NCBI GenBank assembly: GCA_002783405.1
Contig: PFGG01000007.1
Coordinates: forward strand, 62,001-126,000
DNA length: 64,000 bases
Direction of reading: 5' to 3'
Source of the DNA: a bacterium (Candidatus Blackallbacteria) CG13_big_fil_rev_8_21_14_2_50_49_14
GTDB taxonomy: Bacteria > Cyanobacteriota > Sericytochromatia > UBA7694
In this document: one piece after another, positions 1-9,207 of the stretch
How the letters are laid out: each line of letters begins with the position of its first letter
Position numbering within the stretch: the stretch's first letter is position 1
Notes under the pieces: model-generated
Told to the model about the DNA's origin: nothing
Seen by the model: only the letters and a program-made list of their open reading frames with translations
Database searches by the model: none
Position numbers and translations under genes: made by a program

Positions 1-194
1 TATTGCAAGATCTCACCTTGGAACGGATCATGATCGACGGCCCCGCAGCCTTTGTCAGCTATGAAGCCAGCACCTCTGAGGGTATCAAATTTCGCAATAC
101 CGAATTTTTCAGCTTTGAAGGTGATCAAATCAGCAGCATTGAAGTGTATTTTGGAGCTGCTTACCAGAATGGAATTTTCAGCCGCATGCGCTGA
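1..194 (+). CDS. C-terminal end of an NTF2/SnoaL-like protein (cut by window edge)
   Basis: The reading frame is open from the first bases to a TGA at 192-194, so only the last ~63 residues are visible and the true start lies outside the window. The segment reads as alternating beta strands ending in FEGDQISSIEVYFGAAY. This matches the last two strands of the SnoaL/NTF2-like cone fold, where a D/GxIxxIxVYFG strand closes the barrel. Members include small enzymes, ketosteroid-isomerase relatives and proteins of unknown role, so no substrate can be named. A small hairpin lies 32 bases downstream. The family call is inference from a short fragment. Confidence 0.6.
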   Translation, partial: LQDLTLERIMIDGPAAFVSYEASTSEGIKFRNTEFFSFEGDQISSIEVYFGAAYQNGIFSRMR

Positions 195-226
195 ACGCCG
201 ATTATCTGGCTAAAATATTTTGCCAT

Positions 227-241
227 AAACGCTTCGCGTTT
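227..241. other. Small perfect hairpin AAACGC-TTC-GCGTTT
   Basis: Six-base-pair stem with a three-base loop, 32 bases after the stop of the truncated first gene. It has no U-tract after it, so it is at best a weak terminator or mRNA-end structure. The rest of 195-464 shows nothing I can assign. Confidence 0.25.
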
Positions 242-464
242 CAGTTATAGGAACTCTTTTCTGATGGCGGGGTTCAGCAAAGTATTGCCTGAACAATCTA
301 AACCCGGCATGTTCGGTAAATCACAGGTTAATTTTCGATTCTCGGTGAAAGGTTTCTGTTTCAGTTCAGAATTTTGAGACGTTCTGTGAATAAAAGAGTG
401 GAGATCAGAAATTTTGCCCCCTGATTGGATTCAAACCCACGTGCTGGAATGGTATCGTGAATAA

Positions 465-3400
465 ATGAGCGACGCAGATATTCACCCTTCACTTGAAGCA
501 AATCAGCACAACGCAACAGAAGAGGCTGAACTGCTTGAGTTTCTGCTACGCGAACTCAATATTGATCAGGCAATTGTCGATCTCTTGCTTCAGGATCAAC
601 GCACACGCTTCGACAAAGCCCTCGAAAAGCTTCAGGGAATCGCCTATCTCTTCGAAGTGGAAAGCCGAACACTTTGTATACAGGACTATCTCAGCGGTGA
701 AATTATCAACCAGATTCCTCTGATCGCTGAAAACAGCAGTGTTTTTTCGATGAGTGGCCCCCCCAGCTTAGACACAGAACACTGGGAAGCCTGGGCTTCT
801 GCCTATTGTTATCTTGATCGCAGGAATGGAGATATTGAACATATCCACAAAGTCTCTCCCCATGCGCAATCACATCGTTATGGCCTGGTAAAAACAGAAA
901 GCGCTTGTTTTCAATACACTTCACATCCCTATCAAACAGAAAGGCTGGCCCAAACCCGGCAGAGCCTTTTCCATCAAGTACATAAATCAGGCCCTTCTCA
1001 GACTGCCTACGATCTTTATTTATCAGAAGACGGTTTGTTCTTATGCCTCAGTGATCGCGAAGCCGGAATTTTGCATATTATTTCAACCGAGAGTAATCAA
1101 TGGCTGGGTCAGGTCGCGATTCGCAATCCAGGCAGTACCAAGGCGCTTAATCTGGCCTTTGATTATTACGAACCCAAGGTCTATATTACGGATAACCAGT
1201 CGCCTGTTCTGTATTGCCTCAATCTTCAAAGCCTGGAAATCGAAGAAGTGATGCGCGGTTTTACCGGGCAAATATTTGGCAATATCGTGCGCTCACCCGA
1301 TATTCGTTTTTTGTTTATGCTTCAGTATCATCCCGGTGTCACGCTCCAATATGTCAATATTGAAACAGGAGAATATGAAGAGGAGATTGCTTTAAAGGGC
1401 AACTTATTCAGTACCCAGCAAATCGATCCCTGTGATTTAATCACCCTGAGCCCGGATCTCAATTTGCTCTTTGTCGTCACCAGTCACAATGATCCCACCC
1501 CCTTTACGCCCCTGATCACCGTGATTGACCCCCACCAGTTCCAAGTCATGCACGCCCAAAGCATTCCCAATGCGCTCAAAGAACAGACCAAACCTTTGGG
1601 CTTGGTTTTTTCAATCCACAACCAGATCGTTCAAGAGCAAAAATCCGCACTCGAACTGCTGCAGAGAAGTGGCTGGATTCCCGCTGAGACCCTGCCAGAA
1701 TTAAAAGACAAACACCAACTGCAGTCAGCACAAGATTTGGCAGAGACAGAACGTATTGCCTCTGAAAAAGGAGATTTGGGACAAGGCAATGTTCCTGCTC
1801 TGGCACCCGTTGAGGCCGAGTATATGGCGCTCAACGCCAAATTGGCAATTCCTGCGATTCTTTACGCTTTGAGTCAAAAGCTCTATCAACAGACAGAAAT
1901 CGAACTCTCGTTTCACGATGAAGAAAATACCCGCTTTAAACAACTCAGTGAAGCATACCGTCAGACTTTAGAAACCCATGATCTGGTCGAAGTCCTGATT
2001 CCCGATATCCTCGGCGAACACTGTTTAGAGACGGTCTTGACCCGCCAGGACATTCTCAGCTTGATGGCCAATGTTTCGGCTGATACGCAACGTATCGCGC
2101 GTCCGCCCCATGCCTGTCCTGCCTGTAATACAGCCTTAAAAGGCAATTGGGACTGTCCGCAATGTTTTTTAGAATTGGAAAGCCCCCATCGCGCTGAGCG
2201 GAAAAAACGCTCCTCGCTCAATAGTTTGGGAGCCTTGCCCCGCTTTCACCTTTTGCTGGCCGATCCCAAACGCCGCCGCCTGCTGATCCTGGATGATCAC
2301 AAAACCATTGATTGGGAACTCAGAGCCCAAGAAATGGAACAGGAGGGAGATGAGCGTAAAATCAATTTTTGGAATGCCCTGTGGCTGAATAAACAGAATA
2401 TTCTCGTAGTTGATAAACTTGCCAACCAGGTGTTTGAATGCAGCCCCATGGGCACCATCAGTTGGTCAGTGCATCAGGAACTTTCTGAAGATCATGTGCT
2501 CAACCAGCCCGTTAAGGCCAGTTTTTACAGCGAAGAATACCAAGAAAGCAAAGGGCTGATCGAAGAGTTCCTGATCGTCGACCAGGGAAATCACCGCGTG
2601 CTGATCATCAACCGCAAACAAGAAATTCTCTGGCAATACGGCGTAAGAGGCGAAGCAGGGGCTGAAGCAGGTTATTTAAATACACCCTCCGATCTGCAAA
2701 AAACCTATGATGGAACCTATTTAATCGCAGATACAGGCAATCACCGGGTGATTGAGGTCAGAGATCAGGAGATTATCCGCAGTTATGGTTTTAAACAGGG
2801 TTTGAATTCTCCCATTTACGCGCAGCGCCTCTTGGATCAAGACACCTTGATTGTCGATGCAGGGCATTTTCGCTTGCTGGAAGTTGAGCTGGATGGCGAA
2901 ATTGTGCGTGAAACCTATTACTATACCCACGAAATGCCCGCTGAAATGCGCATGGAAACGCCCAGCCGGGTCTACCGCAGAGAAAAACAGAGCATTGTTT
3001 TGATGGACGAAGACAAAGTAATTGAAATTCAGCCCCATCAACAGAAATTGATCTGGTCTTCTTTGCTGAAACACCTTTCTCGCCGGATCGAAATCAAACG
3101 CGATGCTTTCGATAAACGGGATTCGTATATTCAATCCTTTGATCATTACCGCCTGCCCACGCTTGAAGAACTATTTGAAAGGCTGCGAGAGACCAATCGG
3201 CTGCAAGACTCAAGCGGGATCGCAGAAAAAATCATGGAGCGCTTTCAAACCCTGCTCGAAATTCACCGCGAAAATGATCAACAACGTGAACGCAAAACCC
3301 AGGTTAAACATATCAATGACGAACCCCTCCAGGATGTCTCCATTTACGTCATCGATCGGGTCAACCACCAAATTATCCGAATCGACCACGCAGGACAGGA

Positions 3401-4127
3401 TCATTGGCATTTTGGAACCGATCCAGCCCATCGCCTACAACGGCCAGGGCATATCTATGAAACCCCCAAGAGCTTGCTGATAGCGGATACTCTGCACAAT
3501 CTGGTTTTAGAAGTTGCACTTGAGGGGCAGGAAGTGCTACAAATTTTCGGTGAAGAGGGAGAACTTTTAAGACCCCGAAGTGCCTTTCGTACCCTGATGG
3601 GCACCACGCTGGTGGCCGATCAGGGCAACCGTCGCCTGGTTGAATTCAATGCCAAGGGCGAAATCATCTGGGAATATAAAAAGCACAGGGAAATTGCCTC
3701 GCCTTACTATGCTGAAGCCCTTGGCCAAGGCACGATTTTATTTGTAGATCAGGGGCTGCATATGGTCAAGGAAATTACCCGTGAAGGGGAATTGATTTGG
3801 TCCTATGGCCAACCCAGCCGGATTGGCACCGAAGAAAATCAACTCACCAGCCCAGAATTTGCAACCCGCCTGCATTCAGGCGCGATTCTGATTGCCGATA
3901 CGGGCAATAACCGCATCATCGAAGTTTCGCCCAAACGCAAATTGCTCTGGGAGTTTTCAGGGAATAAAAAACACCAGATCCAAAGGCCGATAGCCTGCCA
4001 ACGCATGAACAATGGCAATACCCTGATTGTGTATAATTCTTCGCGCAATATGCTAGAGGTCAACCAGCTCGGAGAATCCTGCTGGTTTTTTGAATTGGGC
4101 CTTGAACCCATGATCCGTCTGGTATAG
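465..4127 (+). CDS. 1220-residue beta-propeller / NHL-repeat protein with central zinc ribbon
   Basis: No catalytic motif is visible. The N-terminal ~100 residues are helical and acidic. Residues ~130-380 read as YVTN/WD-like propeller blades (LYLSEDGLFLCLSD, YITDNQSPVLYCLN). A CPAC...CPQC zinc ribbon sits at Cys551/554/564/567. From ~600 to the end run NHL-type blades with the repeated D-x-GNHRV-x-x-I/V signature, clearest near residues 707, 756, 1007, 1051, 1094 and 1144 (IADTGNNRIIEV). A coiled-coil-like stretch near 930-970 separates two propeller groups. There is no signal peptide or membrane helix, so it is probably cytoplasmic. NHL propellers usually bind protein or RNA, so a scaffold role is inference. 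The start at 465 has only a weak Shine-Dalgarno. Confidence 0.85.
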   Translation: MSDADIHPSLEANQHNATEEAELLEFLLRELNIDQAIVDLLLQDQRTRFDKALEKLQGIAYLFEVESRTLCIQDYLSGEIINQIPLIAENSSVFSMSGPPSLDTEHWEAWASAYCYLDRRNGDIEHIHKVSPHAQSHRYGLVKTESACFQYTSHPYQTERLAQTRQSLFHQVHKSGPSQTAYDLYLSEDGLFLCLSDREAGILHIISTESNQWLGQVAIRNPGSTKALNLAFDYYEPKVYITDNQSPVLYCLNLQSLEIEEVMRGFTGQIFGNIVRSPDIRFLFMLQYHPGVTLQYVNIETGEYEEEIALKGNLFSTQQIDPCDLITLSPDLNLLFVVTSHNDPTPFTPLITVIDPHQFQVMHAQSIPNALKEQTKPLGLVFSIHNQIVQEQKSALELLQRSGWIPAETLPELKDKHQLQSAQDLAETERIASEKGDLGQGNVPALAPVEAEYMALNAKLAIPAILYALSQKLYQQTEIELSFHDEENTRFKQLSEAYRQTLETHDLVEVLIPDILGEHCLETVLTRQDILSLMANVSADTQRIARPPHACPACNTALKGNWDCPQCFLELESPHRAERKKRSSLNSLGALPRFHLLLADPKRRRLLILDDHKTIDWELRAQEMEQEGDERKINFWNALWLNKQNILVVDKLANQVFECSPMGTISWSVHQELSEDHVLNQPVKASFYSEEYQESKGLIEEFLIVDQGNHRVLIINRKQEILWQYGVRGEAGAEAGYLNTPSDLQKTYDGTYLIADTGNHRVIEVRDQEIIRSYGFKQGLNSPIYAQRLLDQDTLIVDAGHFRLLEVELDGEIVRETYYYTHEMPAEMRMETPSRVYRREKQSIVLMDEDKVIEIQPHQQKLIWSSLLKHLSRRIEIKRDAFDKRDSYIQSFDHYRLPTLEELFERLRETNRLQDSSGIAEKIMERFQTLLEIHRENDQQRERKTQVKHINDEPLQDVSIYVIDRVNHQIIRIDHAGQDHWHFGTDPAHRLQRPGHIYETPKSLLIADTLHNLVLEVALEGQEVLQIFGEEGELLRPRSAFRTLMGTTLVADQGNRRLVEFNAKGEIIWEYKKHREIASPYYAEALGQGTILFVDQGLHMVKEITREGELIWSYGQPSRIGTEENQLTSPEFATRLHSGAILIADTGNNRIIEVSPKRKLLWEFSGNKKHQIQRPIACQRMNNGNTLIVYNSSRNMLEVNQLGESCWFFELGLEPMIRLV

Positions 4128-4165
4128 AGTTCAAAGCTTCTCGAATTCCCCCCCCTTTCACTGAA

Positions 4166-4198
4166 GGTCGATCTTCTGCTTGAATAAAAGAATCGACC
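4166..4198 (+). other. Inverted repeat between NHL protein and glpE
   Basis: GGTCGAT (4166-4172) pairs with ATCGACC (4192-4198) around a 19-base A/T-rich loop. It could be a weak terminator or a leader hairpin in front of the rhodanese gene; no U-tract follows it. Confidence 0.25.
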
Positions 4199-4237
4199 CA
4201 TGACCAGCAAGCAAGCCTGAATCAGATTGGAAAAACA

Positions 4238-4588
4238 ATGAGCCCTGAAGAAATTCAAACCCTCTCAGTGGATGAAGCCAAGCCCCTCTTTGAAGATAAT
4301 TTGGCGATTTTTATTGACGTAAGAGATCCACATAGTTTTAGGGCTGGGCATATTCCCGGCGCAAAACATGTCAACGACCACAATCTTGACGCATTCTTAG
4401 AAAATGCCGACAAATCAAAAGCCTATATTGTTTACTGTTACCACGGCTATTCCAGCCAGGGGGGAACCGCTTATTTTCTTGAAAACGGCTTTCAAGATGT
4501 GAAAAGCCTGGACGGCGGTTTTAGCGCCTGGCAACAAAAATTTCCGATGCTTACGCAGGCAAAAATTGAATCAGCAGACTCTCAGTGA
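4238..4588 (+). CDS. glpE: Rhodanese-domain sulfurtransferase, GlpE type
   Basis: A single-domain rhodanese of 116 residues, the usual length for GlpE (about 108). The active-site loop reads CYHGYSS with the sulfur-carrying Cys at residue 67, nearly the CYHGNSS loop of E. coli GlpE. DVRDPHSFRAGHIPGA at ~27-42 is the typical CH2A region. The enzyme moves sulfane sulfur from thiosulfate to thiol acceptors in the cytoplasm. The start at 4238 has GGA about eight bases upstream. The gene ends 12 bases before the GT41 gene, so the two are probably co-transcribed. The family is certain; the physiological sulfur donor is not known. Confidence 0.9.
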   Translation: MSPEEIQTLSVDEAKPLFEDNLAIFIDVRDPHSFRAGHIPGAKHVNDHNLDAFLENADKSKAYIVYCYHGYSSQGGTAYFLENGFQDVKSLDGGFSAWQQKFPMLTQAKIESADSQ

Positions 4589-4600
4589 GCGCACAGCTTT

Positions 4601-6268
4601 ATGTCAAATACCGCACAATTAGAAGAGAAGTTGAAAATCTGTTTCACTCAAGGCCAGTGGGCCGAGGCTGAATCGCTGTGTTTGAAGTTGATCAGCCTGA
4701 ATCCAGGGAGATCAGACTTTACGCTCAAGCTTGTTAAAATTCGCGCCAAACAGGAACGTTTTGAAGAATCTCTACAAACCCTTGAACCCCTGTTCAACGT
4801 GGAACCGAAAGCGGATCTCTATGCCCTAAAAGGACAGATTTTGGCCTTGATGGGGCGGAATGACGAAGCACTTAAAGCCTTAGAAACAGCACTGTCTCAA
4901 GGCTCCCATAACGCTGAGGTGCATTATCTCTATGGTCTTTTAACACTTGATCTGGGCAAACTCAACTTGGCCTGGCCACACTTGATTCAGGCCTGGAAAT
5001 TACAGCCTGAAAACGCCTATTTTGGTTCAGTCGCCTTGTTTCACAGCCTTGCCTATCCAAAGATTGATGATACACAACGTGCTGAACTCTATAAAAATTG
5101 GGCAAATCAATATTTAAATCCCCTCACTCCTGCACAAAGCCACTTTAAAAACGCTCCCGATCCCAAACGCAGACTTCGGATCGGCTTCGTATCAGGAGAT
5201 TTTTGCTCTCATGCGGTCAATACCCTGCTTCTGCCACTGTTTGAAAAACTCGACCGAGACCCTTTTGAAATTTTTGCCTATGCACAAATTTTTAGAAAAC
5301 GAGATGAAAAAACCGCGCTCTTTCAAAAGCTGTCTGATCACTGGCTTGAAATCCAGAATTTAAGCTCTGATCAGGTCTTTCAAATCATCCAGTCCGATCA
5401 AATTGATATTCTGATCGATTGTTCAGGACACACAGAAGGTGAACGACTGGAGGTTTTTGCAAAAAAGCCTGCGCCTGTACAAATCACTGGATTTGGTTTT
5501 GTATTTACAACAGGTTTAAAGGCGATTGATTATCTCTTCTCAGATCCCATTGCGATTCCTCCTGAGCGAGAATCCTTGTTTGCTGAACGCATCCTGCCTT
5601 TGCCGAGTCAATTGCTTTGGTATCCCAGTTCAAGCCCTATCCAGCAACTTGAACTCACTCCTCTCCCCTGCGAAAGCAATGGCTTTATCACCTTTGGTTC
5701 AGGCAACCGACTTTTCAAATTAAATGAAACCGTGATCAAGCTCTGGTCTAAACTGCTCAAGAAGATCCCTCAATCGCGTTTGGTGCTTAAATCGAAAGAA
5801 TTCGATCAAGCGTGGATTCGCCAGGTCTTTCAAGAAAACTTTGCCAGCCAGGGCATCTCACCCGATCGCCTGAGATTCTATGGAAAAACCGCTTTGACAG
5901 AGCACCTCAAGTTTTACAACGAAATCGATATCGCCTTGGATCCTTTTCCTTATAATGGCGGAATTACAAGCTGTGAGGCCCTGTATATGGGAGTTCCCGT
6001 GATCGTGCTGAATGATGGAGCACTGCGTACTGGCCCTTCGCTTCTCACGCTGACAGGCATACCTGAACTATTGGCCAAAAGCCCAGAAGATTATCTGAAG
6101 ATCGCCACTGAACTGGCAAACAACCGCGATCTTCTGCGCGGTTATCGTCAAAATCTACGCACCCAATTGCTCAATTCACCTGTGGCAGACACCCAAGGCT
6201 TCGTCAGCCACGTGTCTTCAGCCTTACGTACTGCTTGGCAAACATGGTGTCATGAACAAAGAAGTTAA
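4601..6268 (+). CDS. TPR protein with GT41 (OGT/SPINDLY-like) glycosyltransferase domain
   Basis: Residues ~1-170 form TPR-like helical repeats (AEAESLCLKLISLNPG, DLYALKGQILALMGRNDEAL). From ~195 to the end is the glycosyltransferase family 41 catalytic region. It begins RLRIGFVSGDFCSHAV, has the FGFVFTTGLKAIDYLFSD segment and the donor-site signature DPFPYNGG near residue 447, followed by SCEALYMGVPVI. This layout is that of O-GlcNAc transferase and bacterial homologues such as HMW1C-like and SPY-like enzymes, which move a sugar from UDP- or GDP-donors to protein side chains. No signal peptide is present, so it acts in the cytoplasm. At 555 residues it is a compact bacterial form. The acceptor protein and the sugar are unknown. 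Confidence 0.9.
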   Translation: MSNTAQLEEKLKICFTQGQWAEAESLCLKLISLNPGRSDFTLKLVKIRAKQERFEESLQTLEPLFNVEPKADLYALKGQILALMGRNDEALKALETALSQGSHNAEVHYLYGLLTLDLGKLNLAWPHLIQAWKLQPENAYFGSVALFHSLAYPKIDDTQRAELYKNWANQYLNPLTPAQSHFKNAPDPKRRLRIGFVSGDFCSHAVNTLLLPLFEKLDRDPFEIFAYAQIFRKRDEKTALFQKLSDHWLEIQNLSSDQVFQIIQSDQIDILIDCSGHTEGERLEVFAKKPAPVQITGFGFVFTTGLKAIDYLFSDPIAIPPERESLFAERILPLPSQLLWYPSSSPIQQLELTPLPCESNGFITFGSGNRLFKLNETVIKLWSKLLKKIPQSRLVLKSKEFDQAWIRQVFQENFASQGISPDRLRFYGKTALTEHLKFYNEIDIALDPFPYNGGITSCEALYMGVPVIVLNDGALRTGPSLLTLTGIPELLAKSPEDYLKIATELANNRDLLRGYRQNLRTQLLNSPVADTQGFVSHVSSALRTAWQTWCHEQRS

Positions 6269-6288
6269 AATCAAGAAGTGCTGACGAT

Positions 6289-7794
6289 TCATGCCTCTGC
6301 TTGGAGAGAAGCTGTATCCGCAGTTCTTTGGCCTAACATCAGCCCCGCATAAACCGCAAACGAAATGCCAAAGCTGATAAACCAGGCGTAATTGTACATC
6401 TGAATCCAGATCGGGGCGACCTGAAGCGTACCAATCGTGCCTAAAAAGCCAGGGATACAGGGCAGGATTCCCAAAACCAGAGCAATCACGGCCTTGGGAT
6501 TAAAACCTCCGCCATACCAATAGGGGCCATTTTTGCGATAGAGCCCCGGCAAGTCCAGTTCAGTTTTGCGAATCACAAAATAATCGGCAATCAAAATGCC
6601 TCCGACTGAACCCAGAAGCGAAGAATAGGCCACCAACCACTTAAATATATAGCCAGTGGGGTCCGAGACCAGTTTCCAGGGCTGAATTAAGATCCCGATC
6701 ACTCCAGTGATATAGCCCCCTGTACGAAAGGAAATCTTTTCAGGCCAGATATGGGCGAAATCATTGGCAGGGCTGACCACATTGGCTGCGATATTGGTCG
6801 CCAGGGTGGCAATACCCAAGGAAAGCATGGCAATCACAATCACAACGGGGTTGGTAAAGCGCGCAAGCAGTTCAACAGGATCCCAAATCGCTTTGCCGTA
6901 GATCACCACGGTAGCTGAAGTAACGGCCACGCCAATAAATGAATACAAACCCATGGTCGGAGGCAAACCAATCGCCTGCCCAATGATCTGATCTTTTTGA
7001 GAATAGGCGTAGCGGGTGAAGTCGGGAATATTGAGTGAAAGCGTGGCCCAAAAGCCCACCATGGCCGTCAAAGCAGGAAAGAAAAAGAGCCAAAATTGAC
7101 CGGCCTTGGGCTGCCCCGCCGCAAAGGCTGAAGGCTTCGCAAACATCGGGCCAAAGCCCCCCGCAGCCACATAGGCCCAGGCCAAAAGCGCCAAGCCCAA
7201 AAGAATCAGGAGCGGCGCTTTGATATTCAAAAGTACGCGGATTGAGTCAATGCCCTTATAGATCACGAACATATTGATGGCCCAGAAAAACAGAAAACAG
7301 GCCAACTGTGGCAAACTGATTCCCAAAATAAATTTGGGCAGGGAGGCCCAACTGGGGTTATAGACTTCGAGCATTTTGTAGATCGCCCAGCCCCCAATCC
7401 AGGCCTGAATACCAAACCAGCCACAAGCCACCAAAGCCCTCAAAAGCGCAGGGATATTGGCACCCAGCACGCCAAAAGAGGCACGGCAATAGACAGGAAA
7501 AGGAATGCCGTATTTGGTACCGGCATGGGCATTGAGCACCATGGGCAGCAGCACAATAATATTGCCAAGAAAAATGGTAATAACTGCCTGCCACCAGCTC
7601 ATGCCCTGCTCAATCAAGGAAGAAGCCAGCATATAGGTGGGCACACAAGCCGACATCGAAATCCAGAGCGCAGCGATATCTCGGGTGCCCCATTTGCGTT
7701 CACTGCGTCCTGTTGGCGCCATATCTGCACTGTAATAGGGAGAAGCACTGACGTCTTCTTTTAACTCTCGAATTTCATCTTGCGCTTGGGCCAT
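6289..7794 (-). CDS. NCS1-family nucleobase/allantoin cation symporter
   Basis: About 12 hydrophobic helices, with family hallmarks RKWGTRDIAALWISMS near the N-terminus, GIPFPVYCRASFGVLGAN around helix 3 and WFGIQAWIGGWAIY. NCS1 proteins (PucI, CodB, Mhp1) import nucleobases, allantoin or hydantoins with Na+ or H+ across the inner membrane. The length (501 residues) is normal, and the sequence style is closest to the PucI/allantoin-uracil side; that substrate guess is inference. I place the start at the ATG at 7794, which follows TGAGGTGATC, rather than the in-frame GTG at 7800 that lies inside that ribosome-binding site. It stands alone, convergent with the GT41 gene 20 bases away. No purine-catabolism genes are nearby. 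Confidence 0.9.
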   Translation of the reverse strand: MAQAQDEIRELKEDVSASPYYSADMAPTGRSERKWGTRDIAALWISMSACVPTYMLASSLIEQGMSWWQAVITIFLGNIIVLLPMVLNAHAGTKYGIPFPVYCRASFGVLGANIPALLRALVACGWFGIQAWIGGWAIYKMLEVYNPSWASLPKFILGISLPQLACFLFFWAINMFVIYKGIDSIRVLLNIKAPLLILLGLALLAWAYVAAGGFGPMFAKPSAFAAGQPKAGQFWLFFFPALTAMVGFWATLSLNIPDFTRYAYSQKDQIIGQAIGLPPTMGLYSFIGVAVTSATVVIYGKAIWDPVELLARFTNPVVIVIAMLSLGIATLATNIAANVVSPANDFAHIWPEKISFRTGGYITGVIGILIQPWKLVSDPTGYIFKWLVAYSSLLGSVGGILIADYFVIRKTELDLPGLYRKNGPYWYGGGFNPKAVIALVLGILPCIPGFLGTIGTLQVAPIWIQMYNYAWFISFGISFAVYAGLMLGQRTADTASLQAEA

Positions 7795-7853
7795 GATCAC
7801 CTCAGATTGCGGTAAATTTTTTACAGCATAGCATTTTTTTCAAAAAAAGCCAC

Positions 7854-8375
7854 TCAGCCGAGCCAAAGATAACCTGTTTCTGCAATTTGGAACCCCGCAA
7901 TCTGTAACTCACGTTCACGCAGAGCTTGCCCTCCCTGAAGGGCATAGAAGCGGGAAGCATGTAGATTCTCACGGGCGACCCAGACCAAGATTCCCTGATA
8001 GCCTGCCTTGTGCAATTCTTCAAACCCCTTGTAAAGCAGAGCTTTCCCAATTCCCAACCCCTGAGCTTCAGCCAGAAGATAGAGAGCATAGATTTCTCCC
8101 TGGGCCTCTGGCTCTTGCGAACGCTCAGGCCCGCCGCTGACAAAGCCCCAGATTTTGCCCGCCTTCTCAGCAACCCAAACCCAGGCCATGGCTTGAGATT
8201 CCAGCCAGTCCTGCCAGTTTTGCGTTCGTTTTTCAAGGGATTGCATCTGGAGCAGGGCGTCGGGCAAAATGCCCCGGTAGGTCGTTTCCCAGGAAGCGAC
8301 ATGTACAGCCGCAATCTGAGCGGCATCCTGAACTTGGGCAGGACGCAGCTTCACATTCAGAGCCGATTCAAACAT
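7854..8375 (-). CDS. GNAT-family N-acetyltransferase
   Basis: A single GNAT domain: VKLRPAQVQDAAQIAAVHVASWETTYRG at the N-terminus, then YALYLLAEAQGLGIGKALL, which holds the acetyl-CoA-binding Q/RxxGxG/A loop. The ending, LWVARENLHASRFYALQGG, is the usual alpha-4 region. The N-terminal HVASWETTYRGILPD block is shared by many bacterial small-molecule and peptide acetyltransferases. I prefer the ATG at 8375, whose bases overlap the stop of the desaturase gene (ATGTTTGA), with AAGAG upstream; a second ATG seven codons earlier is possible. Coupling to the CarF-like gene suggests co-expression. The acetyl acceptor is unknown. Confidence 0.88.
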   Translation of the reverse strand: MFESALNVKLRPAQVQDAAQIAAVHVASWETTYRGILPDALLQMQSLEKRTQNWQDWLESQAMAWVWVAEKAGKIWGFVSGGPERSQEPEAQGEIYALYLLAEAQGLGIGKALLYKGFEELHKAGYQGILVWVARENLHASRFYALQGGQALRERELQIAGFQIAETGYLWLG

Positions 8376-9087
8376 CGGCACTCTTGGCGATGCCAAGCCG
8401 GGCTAAGAACTGCTCAAGGCGGTGAAAAAACTGAATTTTGTGCAAAAATGGATTCATCCAACCCGTGGTAATACAATAATATTTTGCGAAAGGAGGAGTA
8501 TGGTGCACCTGGTGATGTTGGGTTTCCAGAATCAGTCGTTTCTGCTGTAAAAAGAGCATCCAAATGGGTTTTTGAGGACGATGGGCCCATTGGTGAAAGA
8601 GATTGGTCAGCACCAAAAAAAGTGCAGCGGTTGCGGCAAAGATCAGCCCAAGATCCGTAAACAAAGATTTGGGTAAAACGGCCCAAAGCCCGCCCATGCC
8701 AAGGCCCATGGGCAAGATCCAAATACAGACATGTCCGACGGTAAAAACCAAATTGCTGTGGCAGATGTCTTCAGGCAGATCATGGTGAACCCGAAACAAT
8801 TCAATCGTGGGGCCAAAAACCGGCGTTTGGGGAGAGCCATAATTGTCAAAGAACCAATGGAAAAGCCCCGAAGTAAAATCACTGAGCAAGATACCCAGCA
8901 GCAGAAGCAAAGGTAGAGCCCAGGCCCACCCCCGCGCAAACAAATCCACTGCAGGAAAAAACAGACAAGCCGCCATCACAGGCCAGGTCAGCCAAACAGA
9001 CAGATGCAATAGCAAGGTATAAACAGGATGGTTTTCTTCGACACGGGCAGGTGCCTGGAGATTTTCAGATTCACGGATGATAGACAT
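8368..9087 (-). CDS. CarF/TMEM189 (Kua-domain) plasmanylethanolamine-desaturase-like membrane protein
   Basis: An integral membrane protein of 239 residues with about four hydrophobic helices and the histidine pattern of the lipid-desaturase Kua/TMEM189/CarF family: H77 in GLFHWFFD, FRVHHDLPEDICH (H101, H102, H110), NLFHQWAH (H165, H169) and ETQHHQVHH (H191, H192, H195, H196), followed by YYCITTGWMNP. Characterised members (CarF, human PEDS1) use O2 and a di-iron centre to make the vinyl-ether bond of plasmalogens; plant FAD4 is a relative. The ATG at 9087 is chosen over an upstream in-frame ATG because the extra 31 residues do not belong to the family. Confident for family, moderate for reaction. 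Confidence 0.85.
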   Translation of the reverse strand: MSIIRESENLQAPARVEENHPVYTLLLHLSVWLTWPVMAACLFFPAVDLFARGWAWALPLLLLLGILLSDFTSGLFHWFFDNYGSPQTPVFGPTIELFRVHHDLPEDICHSNLVFTVGHVCIWILPMGLGMGGLWAVLPKSLFTDLGLIFAATAALFLVLTNLFHQWAHRPQKPIWMLFLQQKRLILETQHHQVHHTPPFAKYYCITTGWMNPFLHKIQFFHRLEQFLARLGIAKSADV

Positions 9088-9207
9088 GGCAAAACTCTTG
9101 CAAAAGGATTTAAAAATTATAACATAGGACTTTCCATGCAATTGAGACACCCAGGTTCCAGACGGCTTTAACAAACGCAATCAAACCAGCCCTGCCTCAG
9201 TAAGTTT

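Noticed and set aside
421-455. GGATTCAAACCCACG, resembling the T-arm of a tRNA
   Set aside because: The stems on either strand do not pair and no cloverleaf can be built around it.
7802-8326. 174-codon frame on the minus strand
   Set aside because: It is a frame-shifted shadow of the GNAT gene, whose motifs are in the other frame.
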